Counted from the stretch's first letter, positions 27,436 to 36,779 are shown. The stretch is 64,000 bases of DNA from Arthrobacter sp. PAMC 25486 (GCF_000785535.1 NZ_CP007595.1:1364001-1428000), one strand, 5' to 3'. The notes: generated by a model from the letters alone, not told the origin. A program made the numbers and translations.

Positions 27436-27453
27436 AAGCCAGGGAGCGGCTGG

Positions 27454-28254
27454 TCACCGCAGTGCGGCAACCGCGGCCACGGCCTGGGTAACAATCAGCG
27501 GATCGGTCACGTCAAAGGCCTGACTGCCGCCGCCGGGGCCACTGGGCCCGGCCGAGGTTTCCTGCCGGCGTGCGGATAAGTGGACCGCCGCTGCACCGGC
27601 TGCCAGGAGGGCGGGGAAGTCCTCGATCCGCACTCCCCCGCCGGCCTGGATTTGCAGACGGTTGCCCGCCCTCTGCGCCAACGCCGCAATGGTTTCGATG
27701 CCGTCGATGCTGCGGGCGGCACAGCCGGATGTCAGGACGCGGGCAACGCCGAGTTCCAACAGTCCATCGAGCAGAGCCAGGGGGTCAGGGCAGACGTCGA
27801 TGGCCCGGTGGAACGTGACCTCCAGTGCCCCGGCGGCCTCGACCATGCGGGCCGTGGCGTTAACATCCAGCGCACCGCCGGAGACGAGGGCGCCCACCAC
27901 GACACCGGCAACACCGTCGGTGGCTGTCAACATCCGCACGTCCTGCACCATGAGGTCCACTTCGGCGGGACCGTATACAAAGCCGCCCTCGCGGGGCCGC
28001 ACCAATACATGCACCCGCCCGGGACCGGCCGCGTCAACGACCGCGCGAACGAGGCCCGGCGAAGGGGTCAGCCCGCCGGTGGACAGGCCGGTGCACAATT
28101 CCAACCGGTCCGCCCCGGCCAGTGCCGCCATGTGGGCCCCCACCGGATCTTGCACAGCAATCTCCAGTGCGGGCCGCCAGTGATGAGTGCCGGGGACCAC
28201 GCTTGAGGACCCGCCACCCGCGGCACCTTGGACGGCAATTTCCAAATCAGTCAT
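27454..28254 (-). CDS. cutC: CutC family protein (TIM barrel)
   Basis: 266-residue member of the CutC family, historically linked to copper tolerance but of unsettled function. Family core: DPVGAHMAALAGADRLELCTGLSTGGLTPS, RVHVLVRPREGGFVY, VTFHRAIDV, LTSGCAARSIDGI and QAGGGVRIED. The N-terminus is odd: LEIAVQ occurs at residue 4 and again at about 30, separated by a Gly/Ser segment, as if the first strand had been duplicated. It is the last gene of the fucoside operon, 18 bases after the M81 gene, with no metal gene nearby, so a role in carbohydrate breakdown is at least as likely as copper handling. Confidence 0.88.
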   Translation of the reverse strand: MTDLEIAVQGAAGGGSSSVVPGTHHWRPALEIAVQDPVGAHMAALAGADRLELCTGLSTGGLTPSPGLVRAVVDAAGPGRVHVLVRPREGGFVYGPAEVDLMVQDVRMLTATDGVAGVVVGALVSGGALDVNATARMVEAAGALEVTFHRAIDVCPDPLALLDGLLELGVARVLTSGCAARSIDGIETIAALAQRAGNRLQIQAGGGVRIEDFPALLAAGAAAVHLSARRQETSAGPSGPGGGSQAFDVTDPLIVTQAVAAVAALR

Positions 28255-28272
28255 TGTTCGGCTTTCTGCTTG

Positions 28273-29847
28273 CTAGCGGCGGTGGATGTGGGCGGTGAGC
28301 GCCGGTGATGCGTTGTCGGCGGCAAAGGGGAACACGCCGTCGGACAGGTGGGTATGACCCAGACGCAACAAATCCTGGTCCACCCCGCCAGGGGTGAGAG
28401 CGAGCTTCCAGCCTGCAGCGGCCTCGAACAGTTCCGGCTCCAGATAACCAATCTTGACCACGATGACATCGAACTCGGCCGGATCCAGTCCAAGCTGGGC
28501 GAAATCCGCGATGTGATGGAAAGGCTTGCGGTGTTCGGTCACAATCGCGAACACGTTGCCCACCTGAATCACGGCCTGTGTGCCAGCCGTGGGGTCACCT
28601 TCGGTGATGGAGTAGACGGTTCCTGCGAGGCGCACGGGACCGTGGGCGTTGTGGTCCACCCGCGCGCCGGCTTCCAAATCCACAGACCCGCCGACACCTG
28701 CGGCAACGGCTTGCGCGACCGCTCCGGCGTCGAAAATCGACGCATGGACCAGCCGGACATCAGCCTCCGCAAGGGTTTCGCTGCCGATCAATTGGGCCAG
28801 CGTCCAGGTCACGTCCCCTGCTCCCCCTGCTGTCGGGTTGTCACCGGTGTCGGACAGGAAATACGGCCGTGGCGCACCCGCTGCGATGGCTGCCTCTATG
28901 CCCCCTGCCAAGGTGGCGGTCTCTGCCACGAAAGCAAAGTCATCCCGGGCATCCCAGTACAGGGCGGCCAGCCGTTCCGCTTCTCGCCGAATGACTGCCT
29001 CGTCATCGCCGGTAACGACGACGTAGGCCTGGCACCGTGGCTCATCGGCCCAGGCGTAGCCGACCCAGATGGCGGCGTCAACGACACCATCCAGCGCGGC
29101 TACGGGCGGGACCTGATCATAAATGCCCTTGGCCGGCTCGATCCGGGTGCTGGTCTTTTCCCCGGGCAGCAGCACGGGAACTGGCACCCAGGCCTTTATC
29201 GGGCGCCGCTTCCGGACATCGGCGCCATTTCCGGAGCGCAGGCGCGTCAACAGGTTGTGGACAGCTCGCTCCTTGGTGTTCATCTCATCCTCATGCGGGG
29301 CCATGCGGTAGCACGTGATGAGGTCGACGCTTTCCAACAGCTCCCACGACACGTTTCCGTGCAAGTCCATGGAGGTTGAAACAAGGACGCTGTCCCCGAG
29401 GGCTGCACGCACATGTTGGGCAAGGTCCCCTTCGGCATCTTGTCGGCCAATGACGCTCATGGCTCCGTGGATGTCGAAGAACAGGGCGTCCAGGTGGCCT
29501 GCGTTTTTGATCCGTTCAACAATTTCTTCCCGGAACGCAACATACAGGTCGGCGTCCACCGCACCGCCGGGGAGCGATCGGGCATGCATGAGCGGCACCC
29601 ACTCCGCCGCCTCTCGCAGCTCCCGGCCCTCGTCGAGGAAGGAATAGTAGTCAATCAGGTCATCGCCTCGGCGGACGGTGAAGGCTTCCGTTCCACTGAT
29701 GTGAGGGGAAAAGGTGCTGGATTCGATGGAGATCCCGGCAATGCCGATCCGTGGGCGGGACAATCCGCCGTCTTGCAGCGGTGCCAACGGCGGGCACCAG
29801 ACCTCTGATTGTTCAGGCAGGTCTGTGGCATCTAGTGGTGCAGTCAT
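28273..29847 (-). CDS. M81 family protein, MlrC-like metallohydrolase
   Basis: Cytosolic metalloprotein of 524 residues related to MlrC (microcystinase C). Visible features are RIGIAGISIESSTFSPH, LFFDIHGAMSV, the zinc motif TSMDLHGNVSWELL, YRMAPHEDEMNTKERA and the C-terminal domain block SDTGDNPTAGGAGDVT. Members sit in many sugar and amino-acid operons and their real substrates are mostly unknown. Here it is coupled to the sulfatase (ATGA overlap 29844-29847) and followed by cutC. A peptide substrate is not supported by the context. Confidence 0.88.
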   Translation of the reverse strand: MTAPLDATDLPEQSEVWCPPLAPLQDGGLSRPRIGIAGISIESSTFSPHISGTEAFTVRRGDDLIDYYSFLDEGRELREAAEWVPLMHARSLPGGAVDADLYVAFREEIVERIKNAGHLDALFFDIHGAMSVIGRQDAEGDLAQHVRAALGDSVLVSTSMDLHGNVSWELLESVDLITCYRMAPHEDEMNTKERAVHNLLTRLRSGNGADVRKRRPIKAWVPVPVLLPGEKTSTRIEPAKGIYDQVPPVAALDGVVDAAIWVGYAWADEPRCQAYVVVTGDDEAVIRREAERLAALYWDARDDFAFVAETATLAGGIEAAIAAGAPRPYFLSDTGDNPTAGGAGDVTWTLAQLIGSETLAEADVRLVHASIFDAGAVAQAVAAGVGGSVDLEAGARVDHNAHGPVRLAGTVYSITEGDPTAGTQAVIQVGNVFAIVTEHRKPFHHIADFAQLGLDPAEFDVIVVKIGYLEPELFEAAAGWKLALTPGGVDQDLLRLGHTHLSDGVFPFAADNASPALTAHIHRR

Positions 29848-31283
29848 CGTGTTCCTCGTATGAATCCGGTGGAGCGCTCAAAGGTTTCAATCATGTCCAG
29901 TGCCTTGTTATTCTTCTCGGCCCAAAGGTTGGTGGTCTCTGTGGGATCCGTGTCCAAGTTATAGAACTGTCCCGCACCACGGCCCGTGTCATCGGGCGCG
30001 CCCACAGGTTCGGAGAACCCTCCCGATCCTGTGCCAAAGATGGCCTTGCCCGGGCCGCTGCGAAGTACCAGGGTTCCATCGAAAGCCTGATGCCCCAGTA
30101 TTCGGCTGTCAGCCATGCTGCTTGAATCCGCGGCAAGTGCGCGGGCAAAGGAGACCCCGTCGGCCATTCTGGTGAATTGGGGTTTCTCCGCCTCAACGCC
30201 AGCTTCCGGACCGGACAGCAAGTCAGCGAGGGTTGCGCGCACATCCATGAGACTGACCAGGTCTGTGCAGACTTCGCCAGCTTTGAGTCCGGGTCCGGCC
30301 ACGATCAGGGGCACCCGGTGTCCGGCTTCCCAGGCATCAGCCTTTTGACCGCGCCAGGGTCCGTTGGGACGGTGCACTTCCACATCACCGTCTTCCGGGA
30401 ACATGGTGGGAGCGCCGTTGTCGGAGGTGAAGATGAAGATTGTGTTCTCGCGGTCTTCTCCCAATGCCTCCAGCAATTGCCCCACCATCCAGTCCACCAG
30501 GACGACTCCGTCGCCGCGCACGCCGGCGTTGGAGCTTCCCTGGATGAATTCCGGGGGCACACAGGGCCTGTGCGGAGCCGCTGTGGCCACGTAGGCAAAG
30601 AACGGCTGTCCGACTTGGCGCTGTTGCGTGATCCATTCGGCAGCTTTGGCAACAACGGTGGTGTCGACGGCGTCATCCCGCCAGCCCGGGCTCTGCAGTC
30701 CGGGGCGCTGGGATGTAACCAAGTCTGTTTTCTCTTCCAGCGGCAGCCCAACAGCCCGGTCATGGTCGAGGAAACAGTACGGTGGCATGTCGAGGGATCC
30801 GGCAATCCCAAAGTAGTGTTCAAACCCCAAATCCGTGGGACCGCCGGTAAAAGGCACCTCATAATTGATGTCTCGCCCGTGCCCCTGCATTTGCGCCGTA
30901 AAATTAGTCGCAAATGCGTCCCGTTTGGACCCGTCCAATGCTGTCCAGTCGAGCCCCATATGCCACTTTCCGAATGCACCGGTGGCATAACCGGCTTCTT
31001 GGAAGTCCTTGGCCAACGTAGCTTCCTCCGCTCCGATGATGGCAGGATCCAGCCCACCAAGAACCCCGCTCTTCAGGGGGCTGCGCCAGGGATAGGAGCC
31101 GGTCATCAAGCTGTACCGGCTGGGGGTGCAGACGGCCGATGAGGCGTGCGAGTCCGTAAACCGCACTCCGCACTGGGCCAGGCTGTCCAAATTCGGGGTG
31201 TTGATTCTTTCCGCCCCATAGCAGGAGAGGTCGCCCCAGCCCAGATCATCGGCCAAGACCACCACTACATTCGGTTGGGCCAC
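29844..31283 (-). CDS. Sulfatase, formylglycine type I
   Basis: Sulfate ester hydrolase of 479 residues. The formylglycine site is Cys52 in AVCTPSRYSLMTG (C-x-P-S-R), which needs conversion by a formylglycine-generating enzyme encoded elsewhere. Metal ligands are visible in VVLADDLGWGDL and in FTSDNGAP; GAFGKWHMGLD supplies the usual Lys and His. There is no signal peptide, so it acts inside the cell on an imported sulfated sugar. It starts at a GTG (31283) after AAAGG and lies between ROK kinase and M81 genes. The sulfated substrate is probably a fucoside fragment. Confidence 0.92.
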   Translation of the reverse strand: MAQPNVVVVLADDLGWGDLSCYGAERINTPNLDSLAQCGVRFTDSHASSAVCTPSRYSLMTGSYPWRSPLKSGVLGGLDPAIIGAEEATLAKDFQEAGYATGAFGKWHMGLDWTALDGSKRDAFATNFTAQMQGHGRDINYEVPFTGGPTDLGFEHYFGIAGSLDMPPYCFLDHDRAVGLPLEEKTDLVTSQRPGLQSPGWRDDAVDTTVVAKAAEWITQQRQVGQPFFAYVATAAPHRPCVPPEFIQGSSNAGVRGDGVVLVDWMVGQLLEALGEDRENTIFIFTSDNGAPTMFPEDGDVEVHRPNGPWRGQKADAWEAGHRVPLIVAGPGLKAGEVCTDLVSLMDVRATLADLLSGPEAGVEAEKPQFTRMADGVSFARALAADSSSMADSRILGHQAFDGTLVLRSGPGKAIFGTGSGGFSEPVGAPDDTGRGAGQFYNLDTDPTETTNLWAEKNNKALDMIETFERSTGFIRGTR

Positions 31284-31304
31284 GACGGCACTACCTTTCT
31301 ATTC

Positions 31305-32183
31305 CTAGTTCAACAATCCATGTGCAAGGGGCAGCGAGCGGTCGGGAGAGACCCTCGCATTGTCTGCGGCGTAAGCGGCCGCCCCAATGAATCCAGCATC
31401 AGGGCCCAGCTCGGCTGAGCGGACCTGCGGGGCCAAATCGCGGCCGTGTTCGGCGAGGAGTTCCGCCAATTTCTCTTGTGTTGGCTTCACTAGCGCCGCA
31501 CCGGCGGCACTGACCCCTCCACCGAGCAGTATCAAGTCAGGGTCCAGCAGCATGGAGACCTGGCTGAGACCAAACCCGAGCCATCGAGCAATCTCCGCGA
31601 AGTCCTCAGAGGTCTGGGCATGCTTGGTCAGGGTGCTTCCGCTGGCGTACCTGTCCAGGCAGCCACGGCTGCCGCACCCGCAGGCACGTCCTCCGGGATC
31701 CACGACCATGTGCCCGATCTCTCCGGCCCAGCCGTGGGCGCCAGCAACCAGCTGCCCGTTGATCAGCAGTCCACCGCCGATTCCCGTCCCAATGGTCACC
31801 ATGGCCACATTCTGTGCCGTTCGGGCTGCTCCGAACCTGAACTCAGCCCATAACGCGGCGTTGGCATCATTAATGACCAGACAGGTGATGTCCAGCTTCG
31901 CTTCAATCAGGTCGGCCAGTTTCGTGTTTTCCAGTTCCAGGTTCGCTGCATACAGAACGGACCGGTGGTCCGTGGAGACGTAGCCCGGCACCGCAATACC
32001 CACCAGGGTCCCGCTCACCTCCGGTTGCAGCTCCAGAATGGCCTCCACGACGGTGTTGGCGATGGCCTGTTCACCTTCAGGTGTTGCCTTTTGAACCCGT
32101 GCCAGGACCTGCCCATTGGCATCGACCAGTCCGGCGGCAATTTTTGTACCGCCGATATCAACACCTATCCACTCGGGGCTCAC
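31305..32183 (-). CDS. ROK family sugar kinase
   Basis: Cytosolic sugar kinase of 292 residues. ATP-binding loop DIGGTK at 9-14, catalytic Asp106 in VINDANAALWAE, and the ROK zinc cluster His158, Cys168, Cys170, Cys175 in EIGHMVVDPGGRACGCGSRGC. Unlike the ROK regulator at 36845 it has no N-terminal DNA-binding domain. Its GTG overlaps the stop of the fucosidase gene (GTGA), so kinase and glycosidase are made together. The substrate could be glucose, a hexosamine or another sugar released with fucose. Confidence 0.9.
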   Translation of the reverse strand: MSPEWIGVDIGGTKIAAGLVDANGQVLARVQKATPEGEQAIANTVVEAILELQPEVSGTLVGIAVPGYVSTDHRSVLYAANLELENTKLADLIEAKLDITCLVINDANAALWAEFRFGAARTAQNVAMVTIGTGIGGGLLINGQLVAGAHGWAGEIGHMVVDPGGRACGCGSRGCLDRYASGSTLTKHAQTSEDFAEIARWLGFGLSQVSMLLDPDLILLGGGVSAAGAALVKPTQEKLAELLAEHGRDLAPQVRSAELGPDAGFIGAAAYAADNARVSPDRSLPLAHGLLN

Positions 32184-33523
32184 GGCAGCTCAACATCCGA
32201 TGATCGGTGCGGGATGCTCAGAACGGCGATGGGTTCCCCGCGGAGCGCAGCCGGAACAACCACACCGTCCACGGCACCATCCCCGGCACCAAGCCAGCTT
32301 CCTCCGGCAACGTCCAGCGGTGCCGGTGCAAGCTCAGCGTCAGGAGCCAGGACACACAGGTATGTTGCCTCCGGTCCGACTGTGACGGCATAGTGCCGTT
32401 GCTGCTGCTCATTGAGCGTTCCCGTCCATGTCCGGGTGTTGTAGATGGCCTGGCCGTTGACATCCAACCAGGCGCCGAGGCCCAACAACCGGTCGCGGTA
32501 GATCGCGGGAACGGAGCCATCGGCTGCAAGACCGATGTTCAGCAGGAAGTTGCCGTTGCGCGAAACAACGGAAACGAGGTGCTGCACCAGTTCAGCCACG
32601 CTGAGGACGTCGGCTGCCGTCTCCTGCTGGTTGACGCCGAAGGACTTGCCCAGTCCTCGGCAGCTCTCCCAGTTTTTGTCCGAGAGCCCGCCGATGTCAC
32701 TGTATTCCCGTGTCAGGTAGCCATGGGAGGGAACACCCCAGCGGTCATTGACGATGCCTTCCGGCACTGACCTTTGGTATTCGCGGAACAGTGCCGCCAC
32801 ACCGAACTCGGAGTCTGACTTTCCCCCGTCCGGCCATTCAATGTCATTCCACAGGATGTCGGGGGAAAAGCGCTGGATGAGTTCCACCGCCTGGGCGTGG
32901 GAGTAGCGAGCGAAATCTTCATCGTTGCGGCGCAGCCGGAAGATGTCGGCATCTGAATCAATAGCCCTGAAATCGCTCACATGCCAGTCGAGTGCACCTG
33001 AAAAGTAGCTGCCAAACTTGAGCCCGGCGGAGCGGGATGAATCGGCAAACTCCTGCATGAGATCACGCCGGGGGCCACGAACCGCACTGTTGAAGGGCGT
33101 AGTGTCGGTTGCCCACAGGCAGAATCCATCATGATGTTTGGCCGTCGGCACAACGTACCTGGCGCCTGCCTGCCGGAAAAGCGCAACGCAGTCATCGGCG
33201 TCGAACTTCTCTGCCGTCCACACATCAGCCAGGTCTTCATAACTGGTTCCCTCGCCGAAGGTGGCGCGCTGGTAGGCCTGCGCACTGCTGCCTTCAACAC
33301 GCACCGTGTTGCCATACCATTCCGCATACTGGTGGTCCCGGTAGGCGTCCTCAACCGCGGTCGGCAAGTCGCCCACCTCAGCCCAGGCCGGAACGGAGTA
33401 CAGCCCCCAGTGGACGAAGATGCCGAATTTTGCGTCGGCGAGCCACGTGGGAAAATTCCACTCGGGATAGGTGGGGTTGTGTTCGCCAAAGTCAGGCCCA
33501 ACACGGTCCTCAAAATTAATCAC
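32180..33523 (-). CDS. Alpha-L-fucosidase, GH29
   Basis: Glycoside hydrolase of 447 residues releasing alpha-L-fucose. Substrate-binding motifs KFGIFVHWGLYSVPAW (about 32-47) and PTAKHHDGFCLW (about 126-137) are intact, and the nucleophile is Asp227 in DILWNDIEWP. No signal peptide, so it works in the cytosol after ABC uptake of a fucosylated oligosaccharide. Start is a GTG (33523) after AAAGG. It overlaps the ROK kinase downstream. The decayed GH29 gene at 38055-39330 belongs to a different GH29 branch. Confidence 0.94.
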   Translation of the reverse strand: MINFEDRVGPDFGEHNPTYPEWNFPTWLADAKFGIFVHWGLYSVPAWAEVGDLPTAVEDAYRDHQYAEWYGNTVRVEGSSAQAYQRATFGEGTSYEDLADVWTAEKFDADDCVALFRQAGARYVVPTAKHHDGFCLWATDTTPFNSAVRGPRRDLMQEFADSSRSAGLKFGSYFSGALDWHVSDFRAIDSDADIFRLRRNDEDFARYSHAQAVELIQRFSPDILWNDIEWPDGGKSDSEFGVAALFREYQRSVPEGIVNDRWGVPSHGYLTREYSDIGGLSDKNWESCRGLGKSFGVNQQETAADVLSVAELVQHLVSVVSRNGNFLLNIGLAADGSVPAIYRDRLLGLGAWLDVNGQAIYNTRTWTGTLNEQQQRHYAVTVGPEATYLCVLAPDAELAPAPLDVAGGSWLGAGDGAVDGVVVPAALRGEPIAVLSIPHRSSDVELP

Positions 33524-33556
33524 TTTAATACCTTTGTATGAAGAAGCGGATGGCGG

Positions 33557-34447
33557 CTAGCGGCCGGCCAGACCAACAGTCGCGATGCCCTTGACCAGGT
33601 GCTTTTGCAGGGCTATCACCATGATCAGGGTGGGAAGAATGGCTATGACGGATGCCGCCATCACGAGGTTCCAGGAGTTTCCGTGTTCCCCGAAGAACGT
33701 CTGCAGGCCCAGGGACACGTTGCCGAGTTCATTGACGTCGTTGACCACAATCAGCGGCCACAGGAAACTGTTCCAGAATGTGATGAACGTCCAGACGCCC
33801 AGCACGGCCAGTGATGGCTTGGCCAGTGGCAGGATGATCCGGGTAAAGGTCCGCCATTGGCTGCAGCCATCCATCCTGGATGCTTCCACCAGTTCATAGG
33901 GGATGCCGAGGAAGAACTGCCGCAGGAGGAACACCCCGAAGGCGCCGAAGGCCCATGGGAGAATCAGTGCCTGCCAGGTGTTGATCCAGCCCAGTTTCTG
34001 CATCAACAAGAACATGGGAATGACCAGCACTTCTTGGGGAATCATCATGGTGGCCAGGTAAAGCAGCATGTACTTGTCACGATTGCGCCACTTGAGAATT
34101 CCAAAGCTGTAGGCGGCGAGTGATGAAACAGCCAAGACAATCAGTGTGCCGGCAACCGACACGATCAGCCCGTTAACGATGAAGCGGAAAAATGGTGTGT
34201 AGTTGAAGACTTCAATGAAGTTCTGCCACCGGATCTCAGAACCTATCAGGGTAGGTGGCTGGGAGAATATTTCACCGTTCGGCTTCAGGGCTGAGAAGAA
34301 GGTGAAGATGATGGGGAACAGAAACAGGATGGCCACGATGGCCAGCAGGATTTCACTGCCAAACTTGAACGGGCGGAAGCGCGGCCCCGTTCTTCCAGTG
34401 TCTTTGTTCGAGCGCGAGGCCTTGGCCTGGACTTGAATATTAGTCAT
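33557..34447 (-). CDS. Carbohydrate ABC transporter permease, MalG type (fucoside locus)
   Basis: CUT1 permease of 296 residues with six helices. The EAA loop reads ELVEASRMDGCSQWRTFTRIILPLAKPS at about 188-215. The ATG at 34447 lies 8 bases inside the end of the MalF-type gene. No ATPase gene in the locus. Confidence 0.93.
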   Translation of the reverse strand: MTNIQVQAKASRSNKDTGRTGPRFRPFKFGSEILLAIVAILFLFPIIFTFFSALKPNGEIFSQPPTLIGSEIRWQNFIEVFNYTPFFRFIVNGLIVSVAGTLIVLAVSSLAAYSFGILKWRNRDKYMLLYLATMMIPQEVLVIPMFLLMQKLGWINTWQALILPWAFGAFGVFLLRQFFLGIPYELVEASRMDGCSQWRTFTRIILPLAKPSLAVLGVWTFITFWNSFLWPLIVVNDVNELGNVSLGLQTFFGEHGNSWNLVMAASVIAILPTLIMVIALQKHLVKGIATVGLAGR

Positions 34448-35372
34448 AGTGAACCCATTTCTTCTGTCCCAGCCACTGAACCATCGTGACGATTAGGATC
34501 AAGGCAAAGAGAATGATGGCGGGGGCGGCTGCGGCACCGAGTTCGCCACCTTGGAAAGCTGTTTGGTAGACGTTCATGACCACGGTCACGGTGGAGGTTC
34601 CAGGGCCTCCTGCGGTCATCACAAATGGTTCGGAGAATATTTGGAACGCCGAAATCATCGTGACGGTTGAGGCAAAGAAGATGGCCGGTGTCAGCAGCGG
34701 AATCTTGATCCGGAGCAGCTGGCCCAGCCCGTGGGCACCGTCCAACATAGACGCATCAATGATGTCTTGGGGCAGCTGGTCAATGGCTGCCGAGAAAATC
34801 AGCATGTTGTAGCCAAAGCCCTGCCACACGATGACAACCACAACGGCGAGAAGGGCAGTGCTGCTGTCACCAAGGACGTTGGGCATGTGGATGCCAAACC
34901 ATGACTGCAAGGTCGAATCAATCAAGCCGTTGGGCTGGTAGATCAATTTCCAGATGACGGCTGTGGCCACTGTTGGTGTAACCACCGGCAGGAAAAACAA
35001 GACCCTATACAGCCGGCTGAAGCGGCTGGTGGCGACCCAGAACGCCGTTGACAGCGTCAGAACGAGATTTACCGGGACAACCACGATGGTGAACACGAAG
35101 GTGTTGATCAGGGCGGCAGTGAACTGGCTTCCGGGCGCAAAAAGATTGCGGTAGTTGTCCAGTCCGGCAAATGTCACTTCCCCAAATGTGGGCCAGTTGA
35201 AGAAGCTCGTGGCGATGGCCAAGATGGTGGGGAAGAGGATGAATACCGTCATCCCGATGGCGCTGGGGGTTAGGAACCCCAGCGCCGAACGGGAATCAGA
35301 GTCCTTCCGCTTCTTTGGCGCAACAGGATCGGGGATCCTACGTGGCGCGGTTTTAGTTGTTATTGCCGTCAC
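34440..35372 (-). CDS. Carbohydrate ABC transporter permease, MalF type (fucoside locus)
   Basis: CUT1 permease of 310 residues. The N-terminus is basic and cytoplasmic (about 1-30), and the EAA loop reads DIIDASMLDGAHGLGQLLRIKIPLLTPA. GTG start at 35372, preceded by AAAGG. It overlaps the MalG-type gene by 8 bases, and both follow the binding protein gene. Confidence 0.93.
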   Translation of the reverse strand: MTAITTKTAPRRIPDPVAPKKRKDSDSRSALGFLTPSAIGMTVFILFPTILAIATSFFNWPTFGEVTFAGLDNYRNLFAPGSQFTAALINTFVFTIVVVPVNLVLTLSTAFWVATSRFSRLYRVLFFLPVVTPTVATAVIWKLIYQPNGLIDSTLQSWFGIHMPNVLGDSSTALLAVVVVIVWQGFGYNMLIFSAAIDQLPQDIIDASMLDGAHGLGQLLRIKIPLLTPAIFFASTVTMISAFQIFSEPFVMTAGGPGTSTVTVVMNVYQTAFQGGELGAAAAPAIILFALILIVTMVQWLGQKKWVHYD

Positions 35373-35421
35373 GGTGGCACCTTTCTGCTGCTGCCGGTTT
35401 TAGCGGAATCGTTTGCAAGGG

Positions 35422-36711
35422 TTACTTCGCTCCACTTTGCTGGACGTTCTGCAGCGCCTCAGCGGGCGTGCTCTTGCCGCCGAAGGCCTGCTGGAACTGC
35501 TGCGCCATCAACTTGGTGACCTTGTCCCAGTTGCTGGTGCTGATGAACGGTGTTGCCGATTCCGAGGCAGCCTCAGTCACAACCGATACCTGATCGGAGT
35601 AGCCGGGGTTCGTCGGGTCGACGTCCTTCTTCAAGCCTTCGATAAAGGCAGGGACGGCCGCGGTGCGGGCTGGCAGGTTGCCGGCATTGGCTGATGCCAT
35701 CTGAGACTGGGCGTCGGTGAGCACACCGATTGCCTGGGCGGCTTCGGTCTTGTTCTTGCACGTGGAGGAGATGCCGAATCCTGAGTTGGCTGAGAACGTT
35801 CCACCGCCGTCGGTGCCCTGGGGCAGGGTCACAACGCCAACCTGGAATCCGGCTGCGTCAGTGACGTTGCTCTTCATGTTCCATGAGCCGTCAACAGCCA
35901 TTGCCACGTTGCCTGCAACGAACTGCTGCTCGCCCCACGGCACGTCGGAGGAGCTTGCGGGGATGCTGCTGATCTTCTTCTCAGTCGCGAGTCCGGTGTA
36001 CCAGGAGAAGGCGGATTCAAACGCAGGGTCCGTCATCTGCAGCTCGCCCTCGGCGGAGACTGGCTTGGCGCCGTTGTAGGCGAGAAGCTGTGCCGACATG
36101 TGCAGGTCGGAGAACGTCTGGCCGAAGGCGGGCTTGCCGGTTGCAGCCGTGATCTTCTCGGCCGCAGCGACGAATTCGTCGGTGGTCCAGCCATCCTTGG
36201 GCTCGTCAACGCCGGCGGCCTTGAATGCATCCTTGTTGTAGTACATGACCATGGTGGAGAGGCCATAGGGCAGGGCGTACTGCTTGTCACCGTTTTGCAG
36301 CGCCTTCAGGGCACCGGCCTGCCATTCCGACTCATCGAAACCGGCAGCCTTGGCCAGGTCGCCCTCGAGGGGGGTCATAGCCTTGGCGAAGGCGGGAAGT
36401 CGCAGGCTCTGCATGCTGACGATGCAAGGAGCGGTACCCGAGGCCAGCTGCGACTGCATCTTGGTGAAATAGTCGGAGAAGGGCGCCGTGGTCAGGTTCA
36501 CCTTGATATTCGGGTACTTGTCGGTGACCTGGGCGGCCAGGTCTTTCCACGTCTGGTTGCCTTCATCGCCCTGGGACCAGAAGGACCAGTCCAAGGAAAC
36601 TTCGCCGCCGGCCTTGCCACCGTCTGAGGGAGCCGCGGAACCGCACGCGCTGGCGCCCAGTGCAAGCGCGCCACCCAGCGCAATTGCAGTTAGCTTCGTT
36701 GCTAATTTCAT
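35422..36711 (-). CDS. Sugar ABC transporter solute-binding lipoprotein (fucoside locus)
   Basis: SBP_bac_1 family binding protein of 429 residues and first gene of the fucoside operon. Lipoprotein signal with lipobox LGASAC near residue 23 (MKLATKLTAIALGGALALGA start). The mature protein has the normal CUT1 layout (VSLDWSFWSQGDEGNQTW, GLSTMVMYYNKDAFKAAGVD, VAMAVDGSWNMKSN). ATG 36711 with AAGGA upstream. The operon promoter lies under the palindromic operator at 36758-36779. Confidence 0.93.
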   Translation of the reverse strand: MKLATKLTAIALGGALALGASACGSAAPSDGGKAGGEVSLDWSFWSQGDEGNQTWKDLAAQVTDKYPNIKVNLTTAPFSDYFTKMQSQLASGTAPCIVSMQSLRLPAFAKAMTPLEGDLAKAAGFDESEWQAGALKALQNGDKQYALPYGLSTMVMYYNKDAFKAAGVDEPKDGWTTDEFVAAAEKITAATGKPAFGQTFSDLHMSAQLLAYNGAKPVSAEGELQMTDPAFESAFSWYTGLATEKKISSIPASSSDVPWGEQQFVAGNVAMAVDGSWNMKSNVTDAAGFQVGVVTLPQGTDGGGTFSANSGFGISSTCKNKTEAAQAIGVLTDAQSQMASANAGNLPARTAAVPAFIEGLKKDVDPTNPGYSDQVSVVTEAASESATPFISTSNWDKVTKLMAQQFQQAFGGKSTPAEALQNVQQSGAK

Positions 36712-36757
36712 GTCAATCCTTCGTCAGTACCGTAGGCTCGTTGGCCTTGTGCTTATA

Positions 36758-36779
36758 ATTAATTCGGCGCCGAATTAAT
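36758..36779. promoter_or_regulatory. Perfect 22-base palindromic operator
   Basis: The half site ATTAATTCGGC is followed directly by its exact reverse complement. It lies 47 bases before the binding-protein ATG and about 65 bases before the divergent ROK regulator start. AT-rich ends with a GC centre are usual for NagC/XylR-type ROK operators. It should let the ROK protein block both transcription units until sugar is present. Confidence 0.85.

Larger units (their letters stand above)
26998..27453. other. Intergenic region with two palindromes, no gene seen
   Basis: The serA promoter should lie in the first 150 bases. The rest has two strong palindromes (27295-27352 and 27381-27428) next to the cutC end. 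No open frame here looks like a gene. Confidence 0.5.
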
